NCBI GenBank assembly: GCA_963969495.1
Contig: OZ018327.1
Coordinates: 30,573,175 to 30,637,174, forward strand
DNA length: 64,000 nt
Source of the DNA: Ceratothoa steindachneri
Taxonomy: Eukaryota; Arthropoda; Malacostraca; Isopoda; Cymothoidae
Reading direction: 5' to 3'
The position numbers and the translations under genes are program-made. This document shows, piece by piece, positions 19,071 to 29,300 of the stretch; the stretch's first letter is position 1; every line of letters begins with the position of its first letter. The notes below the pieces were generated by a model, which was not told where the DNA came from, did not search any database, and was given only the letters and a program-made list of their open reading frames with translations.

Positions 19071-19999
19071 ATAGATTTATAGGTATTATCATAAAAACTG
19101 TCTTCTTTGCTATTATAGAGTTAATTACAAATCTAACAGTGATAAAATAGGTCCTATTACATATGAAAGGGTTTTGAAGGAATCTGATGAGGAAATAGTA
19201 GAGGTTCTTAATGATCATTTTTCTTCAGTATTTACACAAGAGAATCAAGATAGATTAATTGATGATAATTCTAGTTCAAGGGAAGTATTGTTGAATACCA
19301 TTAATGTGAACAGGAAAATAATTAAAGGGCTTATATTGGAGTTAAATACTAGTATTGCAGTAGCTCTTGAGAAGATATATACTAGATCACTAGAGTTTGG
19401 AGAAATACCTAATGATTGAAAATTACTGAATGTAGTGCCAATTTTAAAAAGGGGAAGTAAAGAGCACCCAAATAACTTTAGGCCAGTAAGCTTAACTTCT
19501 ATTGTTTGTAAAATTCTTGAGAAGATAGTTAAGAAGGGGATTTCTGACCATCTAGAGTGTGGTAGGTTAATAAATGATGCTCAGTATGGGTTTAGAAGAG
19601 GTAAATCGTGTTTAACAAATTTTATGGATTATGTTACTAAACAATTAGATAAGGGAGAGAATAATAATGCATGGGATATGTGGTAAAGTTTTGAATTAGA
19701 TAACTGAATGGCTGAAAGACAGGAAACTGAGAGTTGTGCCTAATGGGGGTGAGGTCACAGTGGAGGGACGTTATTAGTGGCGTACCTCAGGGATCCGTTC
19801 TAGGCCCTTTATTATTCATAGATCTTGGGGAGGCTGTAAATAGCAAAGTGTCAATTTTTGCTGATGACATTAAATTTGCAGCTGTAGTCAAAGAAGTTGA
19901 GGGTAGCTTTAAAGTGCAGAGTGACTTAAATAAGTTTTTTTATCTTCAGCTCAGAAGTGGCAGATGACTTTTAACGTTAAAAAATGCAGTTATTAACAT

Positions 20000-20240
20000 G
20001 GGAAGGGATAATAGAGAATTTAGCTATGAACATAAGAAAAGAAGGAGACTGCAAAAGACCATTCATGGCCTACACTTGGCAGCTCCTGTTCCAGTCAACA
20101 CACAAAAGATTTCTTACCAGAGAAAAGTCATCAACATTGTCACCCTTTACAGGAGTTTGTCAGATCTAATCTACAATATACATAAAATGCATCCAGAGGA
20201 TTATGTCCATTCATGCAACTGCAAAATATAATCTCCCCAC
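20000..20240 (+). repeat. interspersed repeat resembling a LINE 3' end
   Basis: Contains ATGAACATAAGAAAAGAAGG and GGCCTACACTTGGCAGCTCC, a pattern I associate with a dispersed 3' repeat frequent in crustacean genomes. It directly follows the CR1-like RT fragment. Attribution is from memory of pattern, not a search. Confidence 0.35.
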
Positions 20241-20254
20241 TCCTTAGAAAAATA

Positions 20255-20505
20255 TATACATATGTACATAAAAAAAAGTCAGTCCCATCTAGCAGCTTCA
20301 TCCATATATTTATCTAATCTATTATTAAAACTACCCAGAGAGGAGGCTTCTATCACATGTCTAGTGAGCCTATTCCATTCATCTACTACACGATTTGTAA
20401 ACCAATTCCTCCCAATCTCCTTCCTAAACCTATACTTATCAAGCTTAAACCCTGTGATAGAACGAGTTGAATCTGTGTTAAATTCAACTCCTATCCCATA
20501 TTAGT
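20255..20505 (-). pseudogene. CR1-like LINE 3'-terminal fragment, minus strand
   Basis: The reverse strand encodes STRSITGFKLDKYRFRKEIG and NWFTNRVVDEWNRL, ending near SFNNRLDKYMDEA, the C-terminal end typical of CR1-like ORF2. It overlaps in content with, and is separate from, the fragment at 21824-22640. Confidence 0.65.
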
Positions 20506-20939
20506 TAAAACCTCGAGGAGGCCCACGTGCATCTTCGATTCGAGGCTTGGAGTCTTATCAACAGCTACCGAACGTCAATGTTTAAACAAGGAGGTTATCG
20601 TCCCCCCCCATTCGCCCCCATACGCCGACCTCGCCAGATCGAGTTAGGCTTATGGACAGATAAGGCATTTTTCTCCGGCCCGGCTGTGCGTTCCCTCGAA
20701 GCTTCCACCCCATTCTCCCCCACGCCAAGGAGATGTCCTGGCTATTTATATGGAAACTTTACCACTAAGATCAGATTGGAGATCCAGATTTTCGTCGCAA
20801 AACATCACCACGACCCTCTCTCCCTTTGTGCGCCAAGGGACCTCGAACTCGAGATTCACCATCACTTGTCCAGAAGGAGGACAATATTCATTGAGTGCCA
20901 AAGGTTCGAGCCTTTAGTGACGCCAAGTCCCCAAGGCAT

Positions 20940-21335
20940 CCCCCCCCCTGTTGTTCAAGGAGAACAACATTAGAACAGCCATTGTTCGTTTTGAGCCCTT
21001 CGCCAAGAAACGGTTCTCATCCCCCCCTGTTGTTCAAGGGAGAACAACATTAGAACAGCCATTGTTCGTTTTGAGCCCTTCGCCAAGAAACGGTTCTCAC
21101 CCCCCCCTGTTGTTCAAGGAGAACAACATTAGAACAGCCATTGTTCGTTTTGAGCCCTTCGCCAAGAAACGGTTCTCACCCCCCCTGTTGTTCAAAGGAG
21201 AACAACATTAGAACAGCCATTGTTCTTGAGCCCGTAGACAAGAGACGGTTCTCATCCCCCCCTTTGTTCAGAAGAGAACAACCTAGAACAGCCATTGTTC
21301 GTCAAGCCGTTCGTCGAGTAACGGTTCTCCTTTCC
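20940..21335 (+). repeat. 79-bp tandem repeat with internal palindromes, about five units
   Basis: Units begin CCCCCCCTGTTGTTCAAGG at about 20941, 21021, 21101, 21179 and (diverged) 21255; successive spacings are 78-80 bp. Each unit carries GTTGTTC...GAACAAC, GAACAGCCATTGTTC and GAGCCCTTCGCC...AAACGGTTCTC, each of which could fold into a hairpin. It lies in a GC-rich block (20510-21460), unlike its AT-rich surroundings, followed by AATAAAACTC at about 21655. Confidence 0.85.
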
Positions 21336-21823
21336 AAGACGCCTTGTCAGGATCCTTTCATCCCCCCCCTTCGGCTGGAGCTCGCCAGCGGACCGAATAT
21401 TCCTTCAAGTACCTTCCACTGCACCCTAATGAAGTTACGTAAGCCAAGCGTCACCTTTTGAGTATTGATCCCTTATTTGTCAATTCTATCCTGTGCTTTA
21501 AATGGTTTATCAAACCATCCCATCTCTTTAACTCCATATTTGTTTTACCTTTTTTTGATCCCTTAAATCCTTGGATTAGCCCGAGTCTCCACGACCCTTT
21601 CCATTCTGTTTGTCAATATTTTCCGTTTTTGTGTTTTGTTTATAGTTATTATTAATAAAACTCTATTTTATTAATGATAGCAATATTATTATCCTTGAGC
21701 TCAGTTCCACTTCTTAAGCATTTTGAAGATACATAATATCCGCCGCCAGACAGTAAAATGCACTCTAAAGATAATTAAGGAAGTTCCCTCAACGAATAGT
21801 GTTATATATAGTATCGTCGGGAG

Positions 21824-22640
21824 TCATTCTACGACAAACCCATTGCTACGTGTCCTGTCATGTTCACTAAGTATAAGAACCTTACCCAGATCCCCTTTAT
21901 TATATCCTTTTACCCATTTGAAGACTTCAATCAATTCCCCTCTGACTCTTCTCCTTTCCAATGTATGTAGATTTAGTTTTCTGAGCCTTTCACCATAAGG
22001 TAAGTTCCTTAGCCCACCAATCATCTTGGACATCCTTCTCTGCACAGACTCAAGCAAATCAATATCCTTCCTATAATATGGTGACCAAAATTGTACTGCA
22101 TAGTCTAGATGAGGCCTAACTAGCGCCAGATACAGTTTTAGAATGACTTCAGCACTCTTATTGCTTACACTCCTCCTAATGAATCCCAATATCTTATTAG
22201 CTTTATTCTTAGCATTTAGGCATTGCTTTCTAGGACGAAGGTCTGAACTTACCAAAATACCCAAGTCCCTCTCACAATCGGTCCTCCCTAAAATTCTCCC
22301 ATTTAATTTATAACTATTCAATGGATTATTTCTACCTATACTAAGTACACTACATTTGTCTATGTTAAACTTCATTTGCCATTTCTTGGCCCAATTGGAC
22401 AGAATGGTCAATTCCTCCTGCATTACAACAGCATCAGAATCAGCCCTACCTAGCTTAGTATCATCAGCAAATTTACTCAGGTCACTACTTATACCTATGT
22501 CAAGATCATTAATATAAATTAAGAATAGCAAGGGACCCAAAACAGATCCTTGCAGAACTCCACTGCTAACACACCCCCACTCAGATTTAACTCCATCTAT
22601 ACTAACTCTTTGCTGTCTGTCACCAAGCCATGACTGAATC
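21824..22640 (-). pseudogene. CR1-like LINE RT C-terminal half, minus strand
   Basis: About 238 codons open on the minus strand, extended upstream by 'LGDRQQRVSI' and 'GVLQGSVLGPLLFLIYINDL'. RT motifs include KFADDTKLG, KWQMKFNIDKC and DLGILVSSDLRP, then the thumb segment LVRPHLDYAVQFWSPYYRKD and the C-terminal LLESVQRRMSKMIGGL. This is a relatively young but 5'-truncated copy. It faces the plus-strand fragment at 22640-23460. Confidence 0.8.
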
Positions 22641-23460
22641 CACCTAAATATGAAGGCAGCGAGGGATCATATGCCAACAAAAAATTTAAAGAGTAAGAAC
22701 AAACCACTATGGATGAACATGGATGCCATCTGCAAAGCTAGGAAAAAATACCACGCATGGATAAGATATCTGAATACAAAGGGCAGACTTGACTGGGTAG
22801 CTTACACAGAAGCTAGAAATTCAGCTACACATGCATTGGCTGAATTCAGTTGAGGATGAGAAGGACTTAGGCGTAGTAGTAAATAGGTCACTGAAGTTTT
22901 CAAAGAAGTGTAATGAGGCAAAAAATAGAGCAAATACGGTGCTAGGATACATTAACAGGAATGTTAGCTACAAGAATAAAGAGGTTATCCTTAAATTCTA
23001 GAACTTGTATGTTAGGCCACATTTAGAGTACTGTATACAAGCATGGTCACCACATTTTAGACATGACATCAACCTGCTGGAGTCAGTACAATGTAGGGCA
23101 ACAAAAATAATACCTTTCCTGAAGCACCTTGAATATGAAGATAGGGCGAGGGTACTAAATATGTTCTCATTTGAAAGAAGATATGTGAGGGGAGATATGA
23201 TTGAGCTTTTTAAAATCTTTTCTGGGATGGATATGTTGGATTTTAGCAAGTTATTTGAGTTGGAAGGTAGTAATAGGACTAGGGGTCACCACTTAAAAAT
23301 TAAAAAACATAGGTGCAGGTTGGATGTTAGAAAATATTTTTTCACCAATAGTGAGAGATTACTGGAATAGTTTGCCATCTGAGACAATAGACAGTCCAAA
23401 CCTGAATGTTTTCAAAAGTAGATTAGATGATTATATGGGGAGGATGGGTTAATTTTTGAG
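22641..23460 (+). pseudogene. internally deleted CR1-like LINE fragment
   Basis: At 22650 the plus strand encodes the endonuclease-RT linker (KNKPLWMNMDAICKARKKYH, ending ALAEFS). It then jumps directly to the RT thumb and C-terminus (EKDLGVVVNRSLKFSKKCNE, VRPHLEYCIQAWSPHFRHD, LLESVQCRATKII, RTRGHHLKI). The whole RT palm is missing. Several frames are joined by stops. It ends about 160 bp before copy 2. Confidence 0.7.
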
Positions 23461-23617
23461 GGAAGGGAGGGGGCGTATTCTGGACTCATTTCTATGGATG
23501 AAATTTTTTATTATTGTATATTATGATTGATTTGGATTTTGACGAGTCTGGATGATGATGCCTTTTGTTTTTGGACACATTCATGTGGATGGTTCTAATT
23601 GTATATTTTAAATGCAT

Positions 23618-24486
23618 TGTGGTGGGGCGAATGTGAGTGTGTGTAAAAGGGCCATTCTCCCACCCCTTTTCTCAGTACCCTCTCCCTCCCTCTGTAAGAA
23701 TGTGTGTGAATGGGAATGGGTTTGTTTTATTTTTGTTTATTTCATGTATAAAATGATTACCATGTTTTTCTTTCTTTCCAGGCGTTATTCTGGAAAGATA
23801 GTAGCTAATTTTTAAATATCACTATAATAAGATAGTTCTTTGTTTAAATTAACTTTTATCAAAGCGTCATATTCTGGAAAGAGGTAAGCTAGTCGATGTA
23901 TTTTCGAGTAATGCCCACTTATTAGTTTCGCCATCCATGTATAAATAAATGGGTCATAAAAGGAGGATATATCTCTTCTACAGAGAGTGGAAGTGTGGAC
24001 TGGTAGCAAGAGGGGTTCTATAGACGAGTGCTCCACCCAGCCCTGAGAGGAGGGCTTTCGTGCCTCGCCAACCACCTGAACCACCATACCCGCCTTCGTT
24101 GACAATCCTGCCTCCTTCTAGTTAACCAACTACCACCCACCTCCAGCAAGTCATAGCGCGTGTCCCCTTTTCGTTCGGTTGTGGTTGTGTTTTTTGTTTT
24201 GTGTAGAATTTACGTAAATTGTTGTATCCGCCCGTTATAAGATTCTCGTTTGGTATCGTTATTTTGATTGGGGAATTTAGCCTCATTTTGAAGTGTGCAC
24301 ACTTCCCTAGTAAATATAAAATTTTGTAAATATAAACTGTAACTATCATTGTATTTTTTTTGTAAGTAAAGGGACTGTATATACAATTCGTTTTATTCTC
24401 CCTCGATTTCTCACGTCCGGACAGTGTAGGAAGCGGGTTGGATCGATTATCGATTGGGATTAGAGATCTATTTTCGGCCCGCTGCA
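23618..24486 (+). repeat. 5' LTR of copy 2
   Basis: 869 bp, TGTGG...CTGCA. Compared with the copy 1 LTR the first ~150 bp are almost the same. The segment around the splice-like sites and TATA box carries many substitutions and small indels. The acceptor-like TTTCCAG and donor-like GAGGTAAGC are kept. Confidence 0.92.
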
Positions 24487-24488
24487 TT

Positions 24489-24506
24489 TGGCGCCCGAAT
24501 AGGGAC
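24489..24506 (+). other. primer-binding site, copy 2
   Basis: Identical to the copy 1 site, TGGCGCCCGAATAGGGAC, two bases after the LTR. Confidence 0.85.
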
Positions 24507-24622
24507 GTGAGACTTCGAAACTGGGAGCGTGACTGGATTGGATTGCAGTCCATACCCAATTAGTGTGACAAGTAGTTTGATTGATTTTTCCCTTCTCCTA
24601 TCTTTTTACTAACTTGGGAACA

Positions 24623-26332
24623 ATGGCTGTAGCGGAAACGTTGAATGAAGAAGTAGTGCGATTGAGACTGGAGTTGAGAAAGAAAGAAGAGGAGTGTGAA
24701 ATGTTGCGGGGAATGATGGAGGGAATGGAGAATAAAATAAAAGGGATGAATGAAAAGACTGATAAGATGAAGAAGGAAATGGGAGACCGACAGGATCAGA
24801 CGGACCGACGGATGCAGGACCTGTATAACATGATGACAGGGGCTGGATCAGTCCCAGGACCTACAACCCTGACCCCTGCTCCTACTGAAGGGACTCCGCT
24901 AAATGGAATGGATGGCAGTATGATTGAGTCTAAAGAAGATACTGTGAGTGGTAGGAAAGGGGGTGAATGGAAGAGAGTGGAAAGTAAGAGAGGAAGTAAG
25001 CATGGTTCTAAGGTTAAGGATAGGAAGGCGAGAGGGAAGAGTGTGGATTCGCTATACTCAGATGAGGGAGAGAGTGACAATATGATTGGAATGAGTGAGA
25101 CCGAGAGTAGCTCTTCGGAGAGTGAAGTGAATGTGGGGAAAGGAATTTTGATTAGGGAAGTGCCAAGGATTGATAAGTTTAGATTGCATGGGGGAAAGAG
25201 TATGGATGAGTTCTTCGGGGATTTTGAGCGGTACTGCAAGCTCAAGTACCCGCAGAACAAGGGTCACTGGGTGAGTGTTCTGGGAGATTGTTTGGATGGG
25301 AAAGTGTTGGAGTTCTTGCGAGTGATAACGAGTGTGGGAGAGCCAAAGTACGATGTAGTGAAGAAGAGATTGATTGGGCAGGTGAAACGAATGAAAGAGA
25401 GTGTGAAGTATAAGAGGGTGAATGAATTTGAGAAGGCTCGAATTGGGAAGAGTGAAAGTGTGAATATGTATGCACATAGGCTTGAGAGTATGGCAAGAAC
25501 GAGGTATGGTGATGATGATGTAAATGAATGTAAACCACTCATGAGGAAGTTTTTGGACACGATCCCGCGAAAGGTGAGTGAATGGCTGAGTGGAAAGAGA
25601 AAGGAGAGAGTGAGACTGACAGGTGAACGGTTGATGTGGGAGGATGTGTTGGAACTGTTAGAAGATGGACGATTTGATGATGAAAGCGATCTAGAAGAGG
25701 ATGGATGGTACAGTGTGAATGTTGGGGGTAAGAAGCCCAGGAGCTTTCATCCACCCCAGCAGTTTGTCAGCTACAGGGATGCCCTGAAGGCTGCACCAGC
25801 TGGAGTGATGTCAAACTTCCTGGGCCGGCAGAATGGATGGGCAAATAGAGGGTGGTCGAATGGAAGGGGGCAGATGAATTTCAAGCGTGGGAACAGATAT
25901 ATGAGAGAGAAACCGAGGTATGTCCCAGCAAACGAGAGACCGAATGGTGGGAGAAAGATTGTGGAATGTCGTCGGTGTGGAAGGAAAGGTCATATGTTGG
26001 CAGAATGTAGGTGGACATCTGGTGCGTGTTTTGGGTGTGGTAAGAAAGGGCATATGATAAAGGATTGCCAGGAAAGTGTGAAAGAGTGCTTCGAGTGTAA
26101 AGAAATAGGCCATTTGAAGAAAGATTGTCCGAGGTTGAATGGTGGAGCAACTGGTGGGGAAAGTATGAAATATGCATGTGGTAATTGTGGAAAGGCTGGT
26201 CATTATGCAAGGATGTGTCGTGACCAGAGGAATGTATGTAGCTATTGTGCGATGGAAGGACATTCAAGTGAAAAGTGTTGGATTAGACTGAGAGCGCAAG
26301 GTGTGAATGGAAAGTCTGAAGCGGGAAACTGA
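24623..26332 (+). CDS. gag: Gag polyprotein, copy 2
   Basis: Intact 569-codon gag beginning MAVAET, with only a handful of substitutions from copy 1 (for example D-to-N near residue 153 and M-to-I near 274). The coiled coil, capsid-like region and all five CCHC knuckles are present. A one-base insertion upstream (TTTTTACTAAC) puts the region before MAVAET in a different frame from copy 1, which supports this start. Since pol is broken, this copy could still supply Gag. Confidence 0.88.
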   Translation: MAVAETLNEEVVRLRLELRKKEEECEMLRGMMEGMENKIKGMNEKTDKMKKEMGDRQDQTDRRMQDLYNMMTGAGSVPGPTTLTPAPTEGTPLNGMDGSMIESKEDTVSGRKGGEWKRVESKRGSKHGSKVKDRKARGKSVDSLYSDEGESDNMIGMSETESSSSESEVNVGKGILIREVPRIDKFRLHGGKSMDEFFGDFERYCKLKYPQNKGHWVSVLGDCLDGKVLEFLRVITSVGEPKYDVVKKRLIGQVKRMKESVKYKRVNEFEKARIGKSESVNMYAHRLESMARTRYGDDDVNECKPLMRKFLDTIPRKVSEWLSGKRKERVRLTGERLMWEDVLELLEDGRFDDESDLEEDGWYSVNVGGKKPRSFHPPQQFVSYRDALKAAPAGVMSNFLGRQNGWANRGWSNGRGQMNFKRGNRYMREKPRYVPANERPNGGRKIVECRRCGRKGHMLAECRWTSGACFGCGKKGHMIKDCQESVKECFECKEIGHLKKDCPRLNGGATGGESMKYACGNCGKAGHYARMCRDQRNVCSYCAMEGHSSEKCWIRLRAQGVNGKSEAGN

Positions 26333-29300
26333 ATGGTAAGAGGGTACCTGCTGAAGTATCCTCTGGGTGCATGAGTGTGAGTAATGTGTTGGTAAGTCTG
26401 TCTAGTGTGAAAGTGCTGTCTGGTAGGAAGTATGAGTGTCTGAGTGTGAAGGTGGAGTTGAATGGAATTGAGTGTTTGGCTTTAATAGATTCTGGATGCA
26501 AGGCGAGCTTGGTGTATAAAGATGTGTATGACAAGTTTAGCGAGAAAGCCCTCCTGTCTGAGTGCAAGGGTAGTTTAGTAGGTATTGGTAATAGGAGAGT
26601 GCCTGTGATTGGAATGATAAGGTCACCTGTTCGAATGCATGGTATGATGATGAATGAATGTGAATTTTCTGTGATTGATAAGGTGAGTAGTGAGTATGGT
26701 GTGATTTTGGGCTATGATTTTATGAAAATGAATCGTATGGTTGTGCATCCTGCGAGTGATCAGATTGAGAGAAAGATTGGTAAAAATGGGGTGTATAAGT
26801 TGTATGTAGGGAAAGATGGTAGCGTTTTGAGGAGTGTGTTTACTGGTATTGAGGTGACTGCTATGGAGAATGTAAGGCTTGTGAAGGGTGAAAGGGTGTC
26901 TGTTAGAGTGAGTTGGAGTAAGGATGTTAGTTTGAATGTGAGTGAGAACACTGTGATATTGGATGGAAAGGAAGCGTGTTATAAGGTAAGGCGTGTTGCT
27001 TGTGTGTTTGATGGCTTGATGAGAATGAATGATCCTTTTGTATGTGTGCAGGCAGACCCCAGTGTGAAAGGGCAGGTGAGGGGAATCCAAGTCGGAGATG
27101 TACTGGGCCACCTCTCCACTGTCAATGAGGTAGGTATGGATGATAGTACGGATATCAGGGTGAATGTTGCGAATGAAAAGACATGTGTATGGATGTATAA
27201 TGAGGTGAAGGACATGGTGAAATTGGATGGATGTTTGACTGAGTATGAAAGGGAGGATGTGTATCGAATGATATTTGAGCGAAAGGGAGCCCTTAGTAAG
27301 GGTGATCTGGATTTCGGGGTTGCAAAGCTCCCGGAATTCAAGATTGTCCTGAAGGAGGACTCCCCAATCTATCAGCGGCCGAGGCATTTCCCACGTCCGG
27401 TTGCTGAAGAGATTGAGGAGCAGTGTTTGGAATTGGAGCAATTGGGGGTGATTGAGGAGAGTGAGAGTGCATGGAATAGTCCAATTGTACCTGTACGTAA
27501 GCCGGATGGAAGATTGCGTCTGTGTGTGGATTATCGAAAGGTGAATGAAAGGACTGTGAAAGAAAGGTTTCCGATGTGTGTGGTATCTGAGTGTGTGTAT
27601 AGTATGCATGGGATGGAGTGGTTTACGAAGCTGGATCTGGTACGGGGGTATTACCAGATGCCCATTGCTGAGGAGAGCCGGCCAGTAACTGCCTTCTCTT
27701 CCTCAAAGAGGCATTACCAGTTCCGGAACCTCAGCTTTGGGTTGGCTAATGCTCCCGGAGCCTTCCAGCGGGCAATGAATGTTGTGTTGAGTAAGTTTGC
27801 GAGTAAGAATGTGATTGCGTTTATAGATGATATTTTGATTATGACTGAGACTTTTGAGGAGCATATGAGATTGGTGAATGATGTGTTGAGAACGTTGGAG
27901 AGTGTTGGTGTGAAGGTGAAAGTGGCGAAGTGTGAATGGTTTGCGAAAGAAGTGGAATTCTTTGGGCATATGGTGAGTGAGAATGGATTGCGTAAATCAT
28001 CAAAGTATGTTGAGAAGGTGCGAATGTTTCCTAAACCGGTGACTGTGAAGCAACTGAAGTCATTTTTGGGTTTGATTGAGTTCCAGCGAAAGTTTATACG
28101 TGATTGTTCTGGTGTGAGTAAGCCTCTGACTGGTTGGATGTGCAAGAAAGGTAGTACGGTTGTCAAGTGGAATGATAAGATGAATGAGGCGTATGAGAGA
28201 CTGAAGCAGGCAGCGGCTGAAGATGTTGAATTGGCTTACCCAGATTATAGTGTAAATGCTAAAATGCTTGAATTGTATACAGATGCGAGTGGGTATTGTA
28301 TGGGAGGTTTTCTGATGCAAGAGCAGCGTTTGAATGGAGAGAATGTCAGGCGAATAATTGGGTATGTATCCAAGGCTATGAATGTTGCAGAACGAAAGTA
28401 TTCGACTGTTGAACGAGAGCTGGCTGCGATAAGATATTGTTTGAAAGTGTTGCGTCCATTTTTGTATGGTGTGAGGTTTGTGATAAAAACCGATCATCAA
28501 CCTCTTGTGTATCTGCAGCGTATGAAGTGGGCTGATAGTAGGATTGCAAGGACTTTGGAAGATTTGAGTGACTTTGACTATGTGATTGAGTATGTGCCTG
28601 GTGAACGGAATGGAGTGGCTGATTTGATGTCAAGGTATCCTGGTACGAATGATGAAAATGTGTGTGGAGTGAGTGATCCTGAGTATTTGCCGAAAGGGAT
28701 TATGAATGGAAAAGAGAGTAAGGGTGGTGGTGATTCCTTGTTTGAGAGTGTATGGAATGGTTTGCAAGATTTGAAGAGTGATGGAGTAGATGTGAGAGTG
28801 CCCGATAGTGTAGATGATTTAAGGAAGGAGGTAATGAATGAAGTGTAGTAAGCCTGAAAGCATTGGTATGGCAAAGGTGCGGAACTTCATGAAAGAATTG
28901 AGAGCGATGTGTATGCAAGGGGTCCCGCCATTTCAGGAAGTGTTGATTGTAGTGAGTCGTTTGTATGGAGTGATTGTTTATGTGCACTTTGGTGGTGAGA
29001 GGCCGATTGTGTACAAGGATGAGAAGATGAAGGGTTTGAATCCTAATGTGGTACATCTGCAATGTTTGAGCGGTGTGCACTACAATTGGGTAATTGAAAA
29101 GTGTTCATATATAAGAGAGAAGAATGATTGTCTGGATGAAGATGAGTGTGTGTTGAGTGATGATATGGGAGTTAATGACAGTGTGGATATCAGTGCTGAT
29201 GTTGGTGTGCTTGTTCCTTCTGTGTATTGCGAACATGGTGGACCTGATATGATGGAAGCGAGAGTGAAAGTTAGTGAAAGGTTGTTCTGTGGTTTGATTG

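Larger units (their letters stand above)
15339..19985 (+). mobile_element. decayed CR1-like LINE with nested insertions
   Basis: Pieces occur in the expected order. ORF1 begins with a cysteine/heptad segment (CDECKRLSELVYEVRR, 15339) and an SGNH/esterase-like region ('VMSDSQI', 'CLPGPGVNN') up to 15955. After an AT-rich insert it resumes at about 16690 with VDAWNEFMRI. The endonuclease at 17770-18420 shows NAHSLGNKKDELY, ILGDFNLNTVDW and GNSDHQMV. The RT at 19150-19970 shows NNFRPVSLTSIVCKILEKI, QYGFRRGKSC, SGVPQGSVLGPLLF and FADDIKF. Many stops, frameshifts and deletions (notably around 19690) make it inactive. A solo LTR (16766-17552) and a minus-strand LINE piece (18812-19070) interrupt it. 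Confidence 0.75.

Noticed and set aside
20940..21335. CRISPR-like array
   Set aside because: Whole ~79-bp units repeat without unique spacers, and the context is a eukaryotic repeat region with LINEs.
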